Below are positions 1 through 6,963 of a stretch of 16,380 bases of DNA, piece after piece. Source of the DNA: CAMAXB01 sp041746615 (GTDB lineage: Bacteria > Verrucomicrobiota > Verrucomicrobiia > Opitutales > Opitutaceae); the NCBI GenBank assembly GCA_041746615.1, contig JBGTGS010000040.1:1-16380 (forward strand), written 5' to 3'. How positions within the stretch are numbered: the first letter of the stretch is position 1; every line of letters begins with the position of its first letter. Both the position numbers and the translations under genes were made by a program. The notes beneath the pieces are model-generated. The model saw nothing but the letters and a program-made list of their open reading frames with translations. It did no database searches and had not been told where the DNA came from.

Positions 1-165
1 GTCCGGGGCGGTGGTGGCCGCCGGGGGCGGGGCCGGAGCGGCCGGTGCTTCGGCTGACTTTTCCCGAGGAATGCGATAGGTTTGGATCGCATTGTCGCGG
101 CAGCCTGTGAAGCCCGTCAGCACAACCAGTGTGAGGAGCAGCAAGGTGAAGTGGGGTGGGCGCAT
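1..165 (-). CDS. Lipoprotein, N-terminal fragment, runs off the left edge
   Basis: The first 55 codons are present, starting at the ATG whose complement is 163-165; the rest lies beyond base 1. The protein opens with a short Arg-containing n-region, then a hydrophobic stretch (LLLLTLVVLTGF), then a lipobox-like FTGC with the lipidated cysteine at residue 22. This predicts a type II signal peptide and a membrane-anchored lipoprotein. After the cysteine comes RDNAIQTYRIPRE, then a Pro/Ala-rich flexible linker from about residue 40, typical of a tether between lipid anchor and folded domain. The folded domain is missing, so the function cannot be given. It is divergent from the pyroglutamate operon across about 134 bases. 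No convincing Shine-Dalgarno sequence is seen; a GGGGG run lies rather far upstream of the ATG. The lipobox has Phe at -3 instead of the usual Leu, a tolerated variation. Confidence 0.7.
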   Translation of the reverse strand, partial: MRPPHFTLLLLTLVVLTGFTGCRDNAIQTYRIPREKSAEAPAAPAPPPAATTAPD

Positions 166-249
166 GGAGATAACTTATTCCCCCGGGCAAGGCCTGACTG
201 CAACCCAAACCGACAAATTATCAGCTGGAATGGTGGTGATGATGCCCGC

Positions 250-279
250 GGCTTGTAGGCTGCACTTGAGGTGCAAGCC
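250..279 (+). promoter_or_regulatory. Hairpin in the leader of the pyroglutamate operon
   Basis: GGCTT at 250-254 pairs with AAGCC at 275-279, and GCAC at 262-265 pairs with GTGC at 271-274, leaving a one-sided bulge. It lies about 20 bases before the start of the fused oxoprolinase gene. It could affect translation or be chance; there is no T tract, so it is not a terminator. Confidence 0.25.
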
Positions 280-299
280 GGTTGGTGCAGAATTGATGG

Positions 300-1973
300 A
301 TGCGTATCATCCCCCTTGGCGATTCCGCTATACTGGCCGAACTCGGGTCCAAAGCCGATGATGCGACGGCCCGTGCCGTCAATCGCCTGACGCGGGCGCT
401 GGTGGCGGCCGCCATGCCGGAAATCATTGCCGTGGTGCCATCCTACACAACGGTCGTGGTGCATTTTGAGATCAGGGCAGCGGATGGAATGGACCGGATG
501 CGGGTATGGCTCAAATCGGTCGCGGCCAAGCCCGGTGCCGCAGCCCGGGGAATATCACGCACCGTGGACATACCGGTTTGTTATGGAGGGGAGTACGGAC
601 CGGATCTCCATGATTTGGCTGCTCATGCCGGTCTCACTCCCGCTCAGGCCATCGCCTTGCATCAGAGGGTTGTTTATGATGTCAGGACAATCGGGTTTCT
701 GCCCGGCTTTCCGTATTTGGCCGGTCTGCCGGTTCGCCTGCATTGTCCCCGAAAAAAGACTCCGCGAATCCGGGTGCCGGCGGGAAGCGTCGGCATTGGG
801 GGGAGCCAGACCGGAGTATACCCCCTGCAATCGCCGGGGGGATGGAATCTGATCGGTCGGACGCCCCTGCGGCTCTTTCGTCCCGGGGAGGATCCTCCCG
901 TGTTGCTGCAAAGCGGAGACCGGGTTCGCTTCAGTCCGATTACACCGGAGGAGTTCACCGCCCTCAGCCGCAAGGAGGTGCGAACCATGGACCCGGGTGA
1001 GAGTCAGGTATTACGTGACACCGGCCGGAGGGTTTCGGTGGAGGTACCCGGGTTGCAGACCACCATTCAGGATTTGGGTCGGCCGGGGTGGCAGCGGCAC
1101 GGGATTTCATCAGGCGGGGCGATGGACAGGCTGGCGGCGCGGCTGGCGAATCTCCTGGTGGGTAATCCCGAGGGGGCCGCATTGTTGGAATGCACGATCC
1201 ATGGGCCCACATTAAAGTTTCGGAACGACGCGATGGCGGTCGTGACGGGCGCGCGGGTTTCGGGAGTGCCCTATGGTCGGCCGTTTGCGGTCAAAGGCGG
1301 AACGACGCTTTCGCTGGAAACGCTGGAAAGTGGATGTCGGGCTTATCTGGCCTTGGCCGGTGGCCTCGCAGTGCCGGAGGTGCTGGGAAGCCGTTCGACT
1401 CTGTTGCAATCTGGACTGGGCGGGCTTGTGGGGCGGGCCTTGCGGGCTGGTGATGAACTGCCCATCGGGGTGGCCGGCGGTGCCTGGCCGGAATCCTCGG
1501 GCACTTCCTGGTTTGTGGATGCGGCAGCTTTTCACGGCCGGATGGATGGCTCGGTGGCCCGAATTGTACGGGGACCCCAGTCGGCATGGTTCCCGGAGGA
1601 GGTCTGGAGCGTGTTTCTGTCCACCGCCTACCGCGTGAGTCGGGACTCGGATCGCATGGGGTTGCGTCTGGAGGGAAGTGCCCTGGGGACTTCCCCCGGT
1701 CGCAACCTGCTCTCCGAGGCAATGGCAGCAGGTTCGATTCAAGTGCCACCGGATGGGCTTCCCATCGTACTCGGCGCTGACCGGCAGACCATCGGTGGCT
1801 ATCCGAAGATCGCAAATGTCATATCGGTGGACCAGGCACTGATTGCGCAATTGCGTCCGGGTGATCCGCTTCGATTCGAACTCGTGACCCTGGCGGAGGC
1901 GCGGCGGCTCAAGGAAGCGCAGGAGGATGAACTGGCGCGCCTGCGGGTCGGGCTGAGGGGGAAATTTCGATGA
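300..1973 (+). CDS. pxpBC: 5-oxoprolinase subunits B and C, fused (PxpB-PxpC)
   Basis: A 557-residue fusion of two subunits of the prokaryotic ATP-dependent 5-oxoprolinase (PxpABC), which hydrolyses pyroglutamate to glutamate in the cytoplasm. Residues 1 to about 224 are the PxpB/KipI domain, with GDSAILAELG near the start, PSYTTVVVHFE at 47-57, and the characteristic GFLPGFPYLAGLP and PRIRVPAGSVGIGG stretches at about 132-168. Residues about 245 to 545 are the PxpC/KipA domain, with GLQTTIQDLGRPGWQRHG at 251-268, GGAMD at 272-276, and GADRQTIGGYPKIANV near the end. The subunits are usually encoded by adjacent genes; here they share one reading frame with a short linker (about 225-245). Inside the linker, Met230 is preceded by a perfect AAGGAGGTG. 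The stop overlaps the pxpA start (ATGA, 1970-1973), implying translational coupling. Homology to allophanate-hydrolase/carboxyltransferase-like proteins is real, but the neighbouring pxpA makes oxoprolinase the better call. Confidence 0.93.
   Translation: MRIIPLGDSAILAELGSKADDATARAVNRLTRALVAAAMPEIIAVVPSYTTVVVHFEIRAADGMDRMRVWLKSVAAKPGAAARGISRTVDIPVCYGGEYGPDLHDLAAHAGLTPAQAIALHQRVVYDVRTIGFLPGFPYLAGLPVRLHCPRKKTPRIRVPAGSVGIGGSQTGVYPLQSPGGWNLIGRTPLRLFRPGEDPPVLLQSGDRVRFSPITPEEFTALSRKEVRTMDPGESQVLRDTGRRVSVEVPGLQTTIQDLGRPGWQRHGISSGGAMDRLAARLANLLVGNPEGAALLECTIHGPTLKFRNDAMAVVTGARVSGVPYGRPFAVKGGTTLSLETLESGCRAYLALAGGLAVPEVLGSRSTLLQSGLGGLVGRALRAGDELPIGVAGGAWPESSGTSWFVDAAAFHGRMDGSVARIVRGPQSAWFPEEVWSVFLSTAYRVSRDSDRMGLRLEGSALGTSPGRNLLSEAMAAGSIQVPPDGLPIVLGADRQTIGGYPKIANVISVDQALIAQLRPGDPLRFELVTLAEARRLKEAQEDELARLRVGLRGKFR
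972..989 (+). promoter_or_regulatory. Internal Shine-Dalgarno and ATG at the PxpB/PxpC junction
   Basis: AAGGAGGTG at 972-980 is followed after a normal gap by ATG at 987-989, in frame with the fusion (residue 230). It is the strongest ribosome-binding site I find in the window and sits exactly where a separate pxpC gene would begin. It may drive extra production of free PxpC or be a relic of two ancestral genes. Confidence 0.55.
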
Positions 1974-2680
1974 CCAGGCAAGCGATCGATCTCAACTGTG
2001 ATCTGGGGGAGGGCGGTGACCATGACGTCGAGATCATGCCCTTCATCAGCACGGCGCACATTGCCTGCGGCGGGCATGCCGGTGATGACGCACGGATGCG
2101 GACAACCGTGGCGCTCGCTCGCCGGCACGGGGTGGCCGTGAGCGCCCATCCCGGATATGCCGATCGGGTGAATTTTGGCCGTCGCGAACTGGAATTGTCC
2201 CCGACGGAAATCCATGCCCTGGTGGCCGGGCAGATCAGGGCACTGCAGGCGATTGTTCCCGTGCATCAGGTCAAGCCGCACGGAGCGCTGTACAATCAGT
2301 CGGCTCGAGACGATAACGTGGCTGCAGCGGTGGCCGCGGCTGTGAAGGCAACAGCGGGCAAGGATGCCATTTTGGTCGGCCTGGCCGGTGGAGCCCTGTT
2401 GCGGGCGGGCGAAGCCTGCGGGCTGCGGGTGGCCTCCGAGGTGTTTGCCGACCGCGCTTATCTTCCGGATGGCCGGCTGATGCCGCGCGACCGTCCGGAG
2501 GCGCTTATTGTCGATGCGGATGCGGCGCTGGCGCAGGTGTTGCGCCTGATCGGTGATGAACGGGTGCGGGTGGACACGGTGTGCCTGCACGGTGATGCGG
2601 CGGGAGCTCCGGATCTGGCGAGGCTCCTCCGCAGGGGACTGGAGGCAGCGGGACTGATGGTGCAGGCGTTGAAGGCATGA
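1970..2680 (+). CDS. pxpA: 5-oxoprolinase subunit A (PxpA, LamB/YcsF family)
   Basis: A 236-residue member of the LamB/YcsF family, slightly shorter than the usual 245-255. It is the third component of ATP-dependent 5-oxoprolinase and works with the fused PxpB/PxpC encoded just upstream. Family signatures are clear: IDLNCDLGEG at residues 6-15, HIACGGHAGDD at about 31-41, SAHPGYADRVNFGRRELELS at about 59-78, and the invariant VKPHGALYN at about 102-110, followed by the late HGDAAGA motif. The usual Asn/Phe pair of the 'NIACGFHAGD' motif is replaced by His and Gly, a modest deviation. A GAGGGGG run precedes the ATG, which overlaps the stop of the upstream gene; the TGA in turn overlaps the pcp start (2677-2680). 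The three genes should therefore be one coupled transcript. Confidence 0.95.
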   Translation: MTRQAIDLNCDLGEGGDHDVEIMPFISTAHIACGGHAGDDARMRTTVALARRHGVAVSAHPGYADRVNFGRRELELSPTEIHALVAGQIRALQAIVPVHQVKPHGALYNQSARDDNVAAAVAAAVKATAGKDAILVGLAGGALLRAGEACGLRVASEVFADRAYLPDGRLMPRDRPEALIVDADAALAQVLRLIGDERVRVDTVCLHGDAAGAPDLARLLRRGLEAAGLMVQALKA

Positions 2681-3315
2681 AGACCATCCTGCTCTCCGGA
2701 TTCGAGCCTTTCGGCGGTGACCGCTACAATGCCTCCCAAGAGATTGTCCGGCTGCTCGATGGATCGGAGGTGGCGGATCATCGGATCACCACGGTGACGC
2801 TGCCTTGTGAATTCGGGCGTTCGGCTCTTGATCTGCGCCGGGCCTTGCGCCGCCACCGCCCGGTGCTGGTGGTCTGCCTCGGCCAGGCGGCGGATCGTTG
2901 CGCCATCACGCCCGAGCGCGTGGCGTTGAACGTGGACGATGCCCCGATTCCGGACAACGCGGGTAACCGTCCATTGGATACGCCGGTGATTGCCGGCGGT
3001 CCGGCTGCCCGCTGGACCGGGTTGCCGGTGAATGCGGTGGTCGCGGCCCTGCGCGCCCGGGGGATACCGGCGGAGGTCTCACAAAGCGCGGGCACCTATG
3101 TGTGCAACCATGTGTTTTACGTCCTCATGCATTTGCTGCAACGCCGCCGGGGCGTGCGCGGGGGCTTCATGCACGTGCCCTGCCTGGAGGGCTCGATTCC
3201 GGGGAAGTCCGGGCTGCCTCTGGCCACCCTGGTCGAGGCGGTGCGAACGGTCCTTGCCGTGTGTCTGGAGCCAGGAAGGGATATGGTCGAAACGGGTGTG
3301 GATAGACTGACTTAA
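2677..3315 (+). CDS. pcp: Pyroglutamyl-peptidase I
   Basis: A 212-residue cysteine peptidase of family C15, which cleaves N-terminal pyroglutamate (5-oxoproline) from peptides in the cytoplasm. The N-terminus ILLSGFEPFGGDRYNAS is diagnostic. The expected catalytic triad is visible: Glu80 in TPERVALN, Cys143 in GTYVCNHVFY, and His166 in GFMHVPCLE, close to the family positions (Glu81, Cys144, His168 in the Bacillus enzyme). Length is normal. The start codon overlaps the pxpA stop, so it is translationally coupled to the oxoprolinase genes. The pairing makes sense: this enzyme releases the substrate that PxpABC opens to glutamate. The gene ends tail-to-tail with lgt, and their stop codons overlap within TTAA at 3312-3315. 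Confidence 0.96.
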   Translation: MKTILLSGFEPFGGDRYNASQEIVRLLDGSEVADHRITTVTLPCEFGRSALDLRRALRRHRPVLVVCLGQAADRCAITPERVALNVDDAPIPDNAGNRPLDTPVIAGGPAARWTGLPVNAVVAALRARGIPAEVSQSAGTYVCNHVFYVLMHLLQRRRGVRGGFMHVPCLEGSIPGKSGLPLATLVEAVRTVLAVCLEPGRDMVETGVDRLT

Positions 3316-4127
3316 CGATGGACAGCGGACCGGCGGGACCAGGCCATCAGGCCGACACCGGCCAAAATCAGGAAAATCGAATAAAAGGTGCCGCGGCTGA
3401 GGCCGAGGATGAGGCCGGCGTCGGGTTCGCGGAAGTATTCGCCGATGGCGCGCATGATCGCGTAGCCCACGAGGAATTCACCGCAAAGATGTCCGGGTGA
3501 AGTCCTGACAATGGTGGAGAAGCGGAAACGGATCTGCAGGTAGGCCAGCAGCAGGCCACCCTCGAGGGCGGCCTGATATAGCTGGGAGGGGTGGCGCGCC
3601 ACCAGGGGTTCCGGACTCGCGGGGAATATCACCGCCCAGCCGGCCGTGGCGGGTTTCCCCCAGAGTTCCCCGTTGATGAAATTGGCGATGCGGCCAAACA
3701 TGAGGCCCAGCGGGGTGACCGAGGCGATAAGGTCGCCCAGATGAAGGAAAGGGATTCGTTGTGAGCGGGCAAACCAGGCCAAGGCGAAGGCCACACCGAC
3801 AAAGCCGCCGTGGCTGGCCATGCCTCCCTCCCAGATGCGGAAAAGTTGCCAGGGATCGTTGAGCAGGTCGCCCGGATGATAGAGAAGAAAATACCCCAGG
3901 CGGCCGCCAACAAACACGCCGAGCACAAGAGCGAACATGAGATCGCTGATGTTTTTCGCCGGGAGGAGGGAACGTCCGCTGCGGGCATAGCCGGAAAGGA
4001 TCCAGGCGGCTGCCAGGAAGCCCAGCACATAGGCGAGCCCATAGTAGCGAAGGCCGAAGGACTCGTTGAACTGGATGAGAAATGGACTCAGGTCATGGAC
4101 CCAGTGGCCGGTTGCCGGGGTGCTCAT
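3312..4127 (-). CDS. lgt: Prolipoprotein diacylglyceryl transferase
   Basis: A 271-residue polytopic inner-membrane enzyme that transfers diacylglycerol from phosphatidylglycerol to the lipobox cysteine of prolipoproteins, the first step of lipoprotein maturation. Family motifs are intact: FGLRYYGLAYVLGF near residue 24, GGMASHGGFVG with His106, the Lgt signature GRIANFINGELWG at 145-157 (Arg146, Asn149, Glu154), ARHPSQLYQAALEG at about 177-190, and MRAIGEYFREPD at 225-236 (Arg226, Glu230). About seven hydrophobic segments can be seen. The ATG (complement of 4125-4127) overlaps the stop of the upstream CNNM gene, so the two are probably co-translated. Substrates in this window would include the left-edge lipoprotein and the RND adaptor. 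Length and conserved residues are normal, so it should be active. Confidence 0.97.
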   Translation of the reverse strand: MSTPATGHWVHDLSPFLIQFNESFGLRYYGLAYVLGFLAAAWILSGYARSGRSLLPAKNISDLMFALVLGVFVGGRLGYFLLYHPGDLLNDPWQLFRIWEGGMASHGGFVGVAFALAWFARSQRIPFLHLGDLIASVTPLGLMFGRIANFINGELWGKPATAGWAVIFPASPEPLVARHPSQLYQAALEGGLLLAYLQIRFRFSTIVRTSPGHLCGEFLVGYAIMRAIGEYFREPDAGLILGLSRGTFYSIFLILAGVGLMAWSRRSAVHR

Positions 4128-5200
4128 GGCTTGGGGGGGATGAATGGGGTGGTGGTGCCTTCACCCATGCGCCGGGGCCGACCCGAGCGCTGGAGCCGGG
4201 CCCGGGCGAGTTCGCGCATGTCCACGGCCATATCGTCCTTCTCGAAAATCTCACGGCCCAGCAGGCGTTCGATCACATCCTCCATGCTGATGACCCCGGC
4301 GGTGGCGCCGAACTCATCGACGACAACCAGGATTTGCTGATGGGCCTTGAGGAAGACCTGGAGGGCATTGGCGACGGTGATGGTCTCGGGGATGAAGTGG
4401 ATCTCCTGCATGAGCTTCTCGACCGTATCGAGGTCATGGTCGTTGGCCTTGGCCTTGAGCAGGTCGCGGCGGCGCACGAGTCCGACGACGTCGTCAAGAC
4501 TCTTGCCGTAGACCGGGATGCGGGCGAAGGGAATGTTGGGATAGTCTCGGAAGACTTCGCCGACGGTGGCATTCTTTTTCAGGGCGGTGACCACCGTGCG
4601 GGGGGTCATGATCTCGCTCACGCGGACATCATCAAGCGCGAGGGCGTTGGTGATGATGTTGGATTCACTGCGGGTAAGGGTGCCCTGTTGGGCGCCCCGC
4701 TGAGCCAGGAGAATGATCTCCTGATCGGAGTGGGACTCTTCTTTCGGGGTTCCGATCACCACGCGGACGATCAGGCTGCAAAAATAGGTCACCGGACGGA
4801 GCAGGTTGCACATCCAGGTGAGTGGATAGACGATATAGGGCTGGAGGGTGCGGCGGTAGACGACACCAAGGGTTTTGGGAACGACCTCCGAAAAAATGAG
4901 GATGCCGAAGGTGAGGATGGCGGAGACGATGCCCAGCGCGGCCTGCCCGTAGAGTTTGGTCGCGAGTCCGCCGATGATGACTGAGCCCAGGGTGTTGGCG
5001 ATGGTGTTGAGGGTGAGGATGGTGGAGATGGTCTCCTCGATGTTGAGCTTGAGGCGTTCAAGGCGTTCACCCCGATGGGGCTGGGTGCGTTTGAGACCCT
5101 CGATTTCTGCTATGGTGGTGCTCAGGATGAGTGCCTCCATCAAGGAGCACAGGAAGGAGATCCCCAAGGTGAGGGTGATGGCAAGTGCCAGCAGTTGCAT
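4124..5200 (-). CDS. CNNM/DUF21 membrane protein with paired CBS domains (hemolysin-C/CorC-like family)
   Basis: The likely protein is 358 residues, starting at the ATG complementary to 5198-5200. That start gives the expected MQLLALAITLTLGISFLCSLMEALILSTT first membrane segment; a start farther upstream would add 25 poorly hydrophobic residues. Residues 1 to about 165 form the DUF21/CNNM transmembrane domain, with the hallmark SEVVPKTLGV at 104-113 (Glu105, Pro-Lys 108-109). Residues about 195-310 form a CBS pair starting at MTPRTVVTALKK. The C-terminal CorC_HlyC domain found in many relatives is absent; the protein ends in a short basic/proline tail. Relatives are implicated in magnesium or cobalt efflux and ion homeostasis; 'hemolysin' is a historical label. 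The exact substrate cannot be read from sequence. It is the first gene of a pair with lgt. Confidence 0.88.
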   Translation of the reverse strand: MQLLALAITLTLGISFLCSLMEALILSTTIAEIEGLKRTQPHRGERLERLKLNIEETISTILTLNTIANTLGSVIIGGLATKLYGQAALGIVSAILTFGILIFSEVVPKTLGVVYRRTLQPYIVYPLTWMCNLLRPVTYFCSLIVRVVIGTPKEESHSDQEIILLAQRGAQQGTLTRSESNIITNALALDDVRVSEIMTPRTVVTALKKNATVGEVFRDYPNIPFARIPVYGKSLDDVVGLVRRRDLLKAKANDHDLDTVEKLMQEIHFIPETITVANALQVFLKAHQQILVVVDEFGATAGVISMEDVIERLLGREIFEKDDMAVDMRELARARLQRSGRPRRMGEGTTTPFIPPKP

Positions 5201-5201
5201 G

Positions 5202-5220
5202 GGTCCCAGTGTATGGGACC
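5202..5220 (-). promoter_or_regulatory. Perfect hairpin abutting the start codon of the CNNM gene
   Basis: On the minus strand GGTCCCA, a five-base TACAC loop and TGGGACC form a perfect seven-pair stem ending one base before the ATG. It occupies the place of the ribosome-binding site, so it could mask initiation. Confidence 0.4.
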
Positions 5221-5310
5221 GGGGGCGTTTACGAATATAAAGTGCAGGGGAGACCGGGTGAGGGCCAAAGGGCACTTGCGCATGTTCACCGCTCCGGGCC
5301 AGGTTGGGGG

Positions 5311-6411
5311 ATGTCCACGCTCAGACGCACACCCTTGTACCCGTTTCATGCCGCTCATGGCGGACGTCTCGTTGACTTTGCCGGCTGGGAGATGCCGGTA
5401 CAGTACCGGAGCATCCTGGAGGAGCACAAGGCCGTGCGGCTGGCTGCCGGTCTCTTTGATGTCAGCCATATGGGTGAGGTGGATGTGCGCGGACCGGATG
5501 CGGCCCACTTTCTCGATCACCTGGTGCCGAACGATGTCACCAAGCTTTACCCCGGTCGCGTGCTGTACTCTCCGATGTGCGATGCCAATGGCGGCGTGGT
5601 GGATGACCTGCTGATCTACATGCGGGCGCCGGAGGATTATTTTCTCTGCATCAATGCGGGCAATATTGCGGGCGACCTCGCTTGGCTGGCGGAGCAATCG
5701 CAAGGGTTTGAGGTGACGATCACGGACCGGAGCGACGATTATGCCTTGCTGGCGGTGCAGGGTCCGCGGGCCGCCGCCATCGTGCAGGGTTTGACGGGGG
5801 CCAAGCTGGATGTGGTCAAGTATTATCATTTTGTCGAAGGCACGGTCGCGGGGGTGCATTGCCTCATCAGTCGCACGGGCTACACGGGCGAGGACGGGTA
5901 TGAATTGTACCATGCGACCGGCGACGCCGTGCAGTTGGCGGAAGCGCTGGTTTCCGCCGGGAGTGTCCATGGACTGTTACTGGCTGGGCTGGGTGCGCGG
6001 GACAGTCTGCGTCTGGAGGCAGGTTATCCCTTATACGGGCATGAACTCAGCCGGGAAATTTCTCCGCTGGCGGCCGGATTGGGCTGGACGGTGAAATTGG
6101 ATAAAGCGGCGGACTTTGTGGGTCGGGCGGCCTTGCTCGAGGAAAAGAAGGCCGGTTCGATGCGCAAGGTGGTCCATTTCCGGACGGGGGACCGACGGAT
6201 TGTGCGGGCGGATACACCGGTGCAGGGTGAGGAAGGCCGGGTGGTTGGCCGGGTGCTCTCCGGCACCCTTTCCCCCATGCTGAATGAGGCCATTGGGTCG
6301 GCCTTGGTGGAAGCGCGGGCGGCAAATGCACCGCTGACGGCCGATATTCGTGGCACCTTGATCAACTTGCGGCTGGTCAAACCTCCATTTGTGGAACTAA
6401 AAAAGAACTGA
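5311..6411 (+). CDS. gcvT: Glycine cleavage system T protein (aminomethyltransferase)
   Basis: A 366-residue protein that takes the aminomethyl group from lipoylated GcvH and transfers its one-carbon unit to tetrahydrofolate, releasing ammonia. I chose the ATG at 5311 because it gives the family N-terminus (LRRTPLYPFHAAHGGRLVDFAGWEMPVQY) and normal length; AGG at 5301-5303 may serve as a weak ribosome-binding site. Recognisable stretches are FDVSHMGEVDVRG at 49-61, NDVTKL followed by GRVLYSPMCDANGGVVDDL with the conserved acidic pair at 98-99, SRTGYTGEDGYEL in the middle, and the late GLGARDSLRLEAGYPLYGHEL motif. GcvH follows after two bases. The larger partner gcvP is not in the window. It is divergent from the CNNM gene across about 110 bases. 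Confidence 0.96.
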   Translation: MSTLRRTPLYPFHAAHGGRLVDFAGWEMPVQYRSILEEHKAVRLAAGLFDVSHMGEVDVRGPDAAHFLDHLVPNDVTKLYPGRVLYSPMCDANGGVVDDLLIYMRAPEDYFLCINAGNIAGDLAWLAEQSQGFEVTITDRSDDYALLAVQGPRAAAIVQGLTGAKLDVVKYYHFVEGTVAGVHCLISRTGYTGEDGYELYHATGDAVQLAEALVSAGSVHGLLLAGLGARDSLRLEAGYPLYGHELSREISPLAAGLGWTVKLDKAADFVGRAALLEEKKAGSMRKVVHFRTGDRRIVRADTPVQGEEGRVVGRVLSGTLSPMLNEAIGSALVEARAANAPLTADIRGTLINLRLVKPPFVELKKN

Positions 6412-6413
6412 TT

Positions 6414-6797
6414 ATGAGCAGTGTTCCCACCGAGCTTCGCTATGCCAAGTCCCACGAATGGATCAAACCTGCGGGAGATGGCACCGCGTTGGTGGGGATC
6501 ACCGACTATGCTCAGGACAGTTTGGGGGACATCACATTCGTGCAAACCCCCAAAGTGGGTGCGGTGATAGCGGCCGGCCAGGTCTTTGGCGTGGTGGAGT
6601 CGGTAAAGGCGGCCTCAGACCTCTATGCCCCGGTTGATTTTACCGTGATTGAGGTCAATACCGCCCTGGATGCGGCACCGGAGACGATCAACCGGGCCCC
6701 CTATGAAGACGGCTGGATGCTGAAGGTGAAGCTGGCGGATCCCGCCTCCGCCGGGCAACTGCTGGATGCGGCCGCCTATACTGCACTGATTGCCTGA
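6414..6797 (+). CDS. gcvH: Glycine cleavage system H protein (lipoyl carrier)
   Basis: A 127-residue lipoyl carrier that shuttles the aminomethyl intermediate between the P, T and L proteins of the glycine cleavage complex. The motif GVVESVKAASDLYAPV places the lipoylated lysine at residue 65, as expected for the family. Flanking features are LRYAKSHEWIKP at the N-terminus, GITDYAQDSLGDI at about 28-40, and the ENTA-like IEVNTALDAAPETIN with PYEDGWMLKVK. The length is typical. It begins two bases after the gcvT stop, so the two are one transcript. The next gene downstream is unrelated (RND adaptor), showing that the operon is split from gcvP. Confidence 0.97.
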   Translation: MSSVPTELRYAKSHEWIKPAGDGTALVGITDYAQDSLGDITFVQTPKVGAVIAAGQVFGVVESVKAASDLYAPVDFTVIEVNTALDAAPETINRAPYEDGWMLKVKLADPASAGQLLDAAAYTALIA

Positions 6798-6925
6798 GCC
6801 GTCGGTGTCCGCGGATGGGCGGAAATAAGGCAAGAGGGTTGAGGTTGGCCGCTTTCGGAGTATGCCGTCTTCTAAACGCATAAATCCGGGAATTTTTCCA
6901 GGGGAAATCCGTCCCATCAAGTAAC

Positions 6926-6947
6926 ATGACGCCGGCAACGGCGTCAT
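6926..6947. promoter_or_regulatory. Perfect inverted repeat before the RND efflux operon
   Basis: ATGACGCCG at 6926-6934 and CGGCGTCAT at 6939-6947 flank a GCAA loop, giving a perfect nine-pair stem with a GNRA-type tetraloop in the plus-strand RNA. It lies 16 bases before the adaptor ATG and about 130 bases after gcvH. No T tract follows, so an intrinsic terminator is unlikely. It could be a regulator operator or a leader hairpin for the efflux operon. Confidence 0.5.
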
Positions 6948-6963
6948 ACTGTCAGCCAATCTC

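Noticed and set aside
4082..4984. Plus-strand frame of 300 codons opposite the CNNM gene
   Set aside because: It is antisense to conserved CBS and DUF21 sequence and is rich in Asp/Gly/Glu from the complementary codons.
5201..5275. Upstream ATG extending the CNNM protein by 25 residues
   Set aside because: The extra residues are polar and encoded across the perfect hairpin; the start at 5200 leads straight into the first membrane helix.
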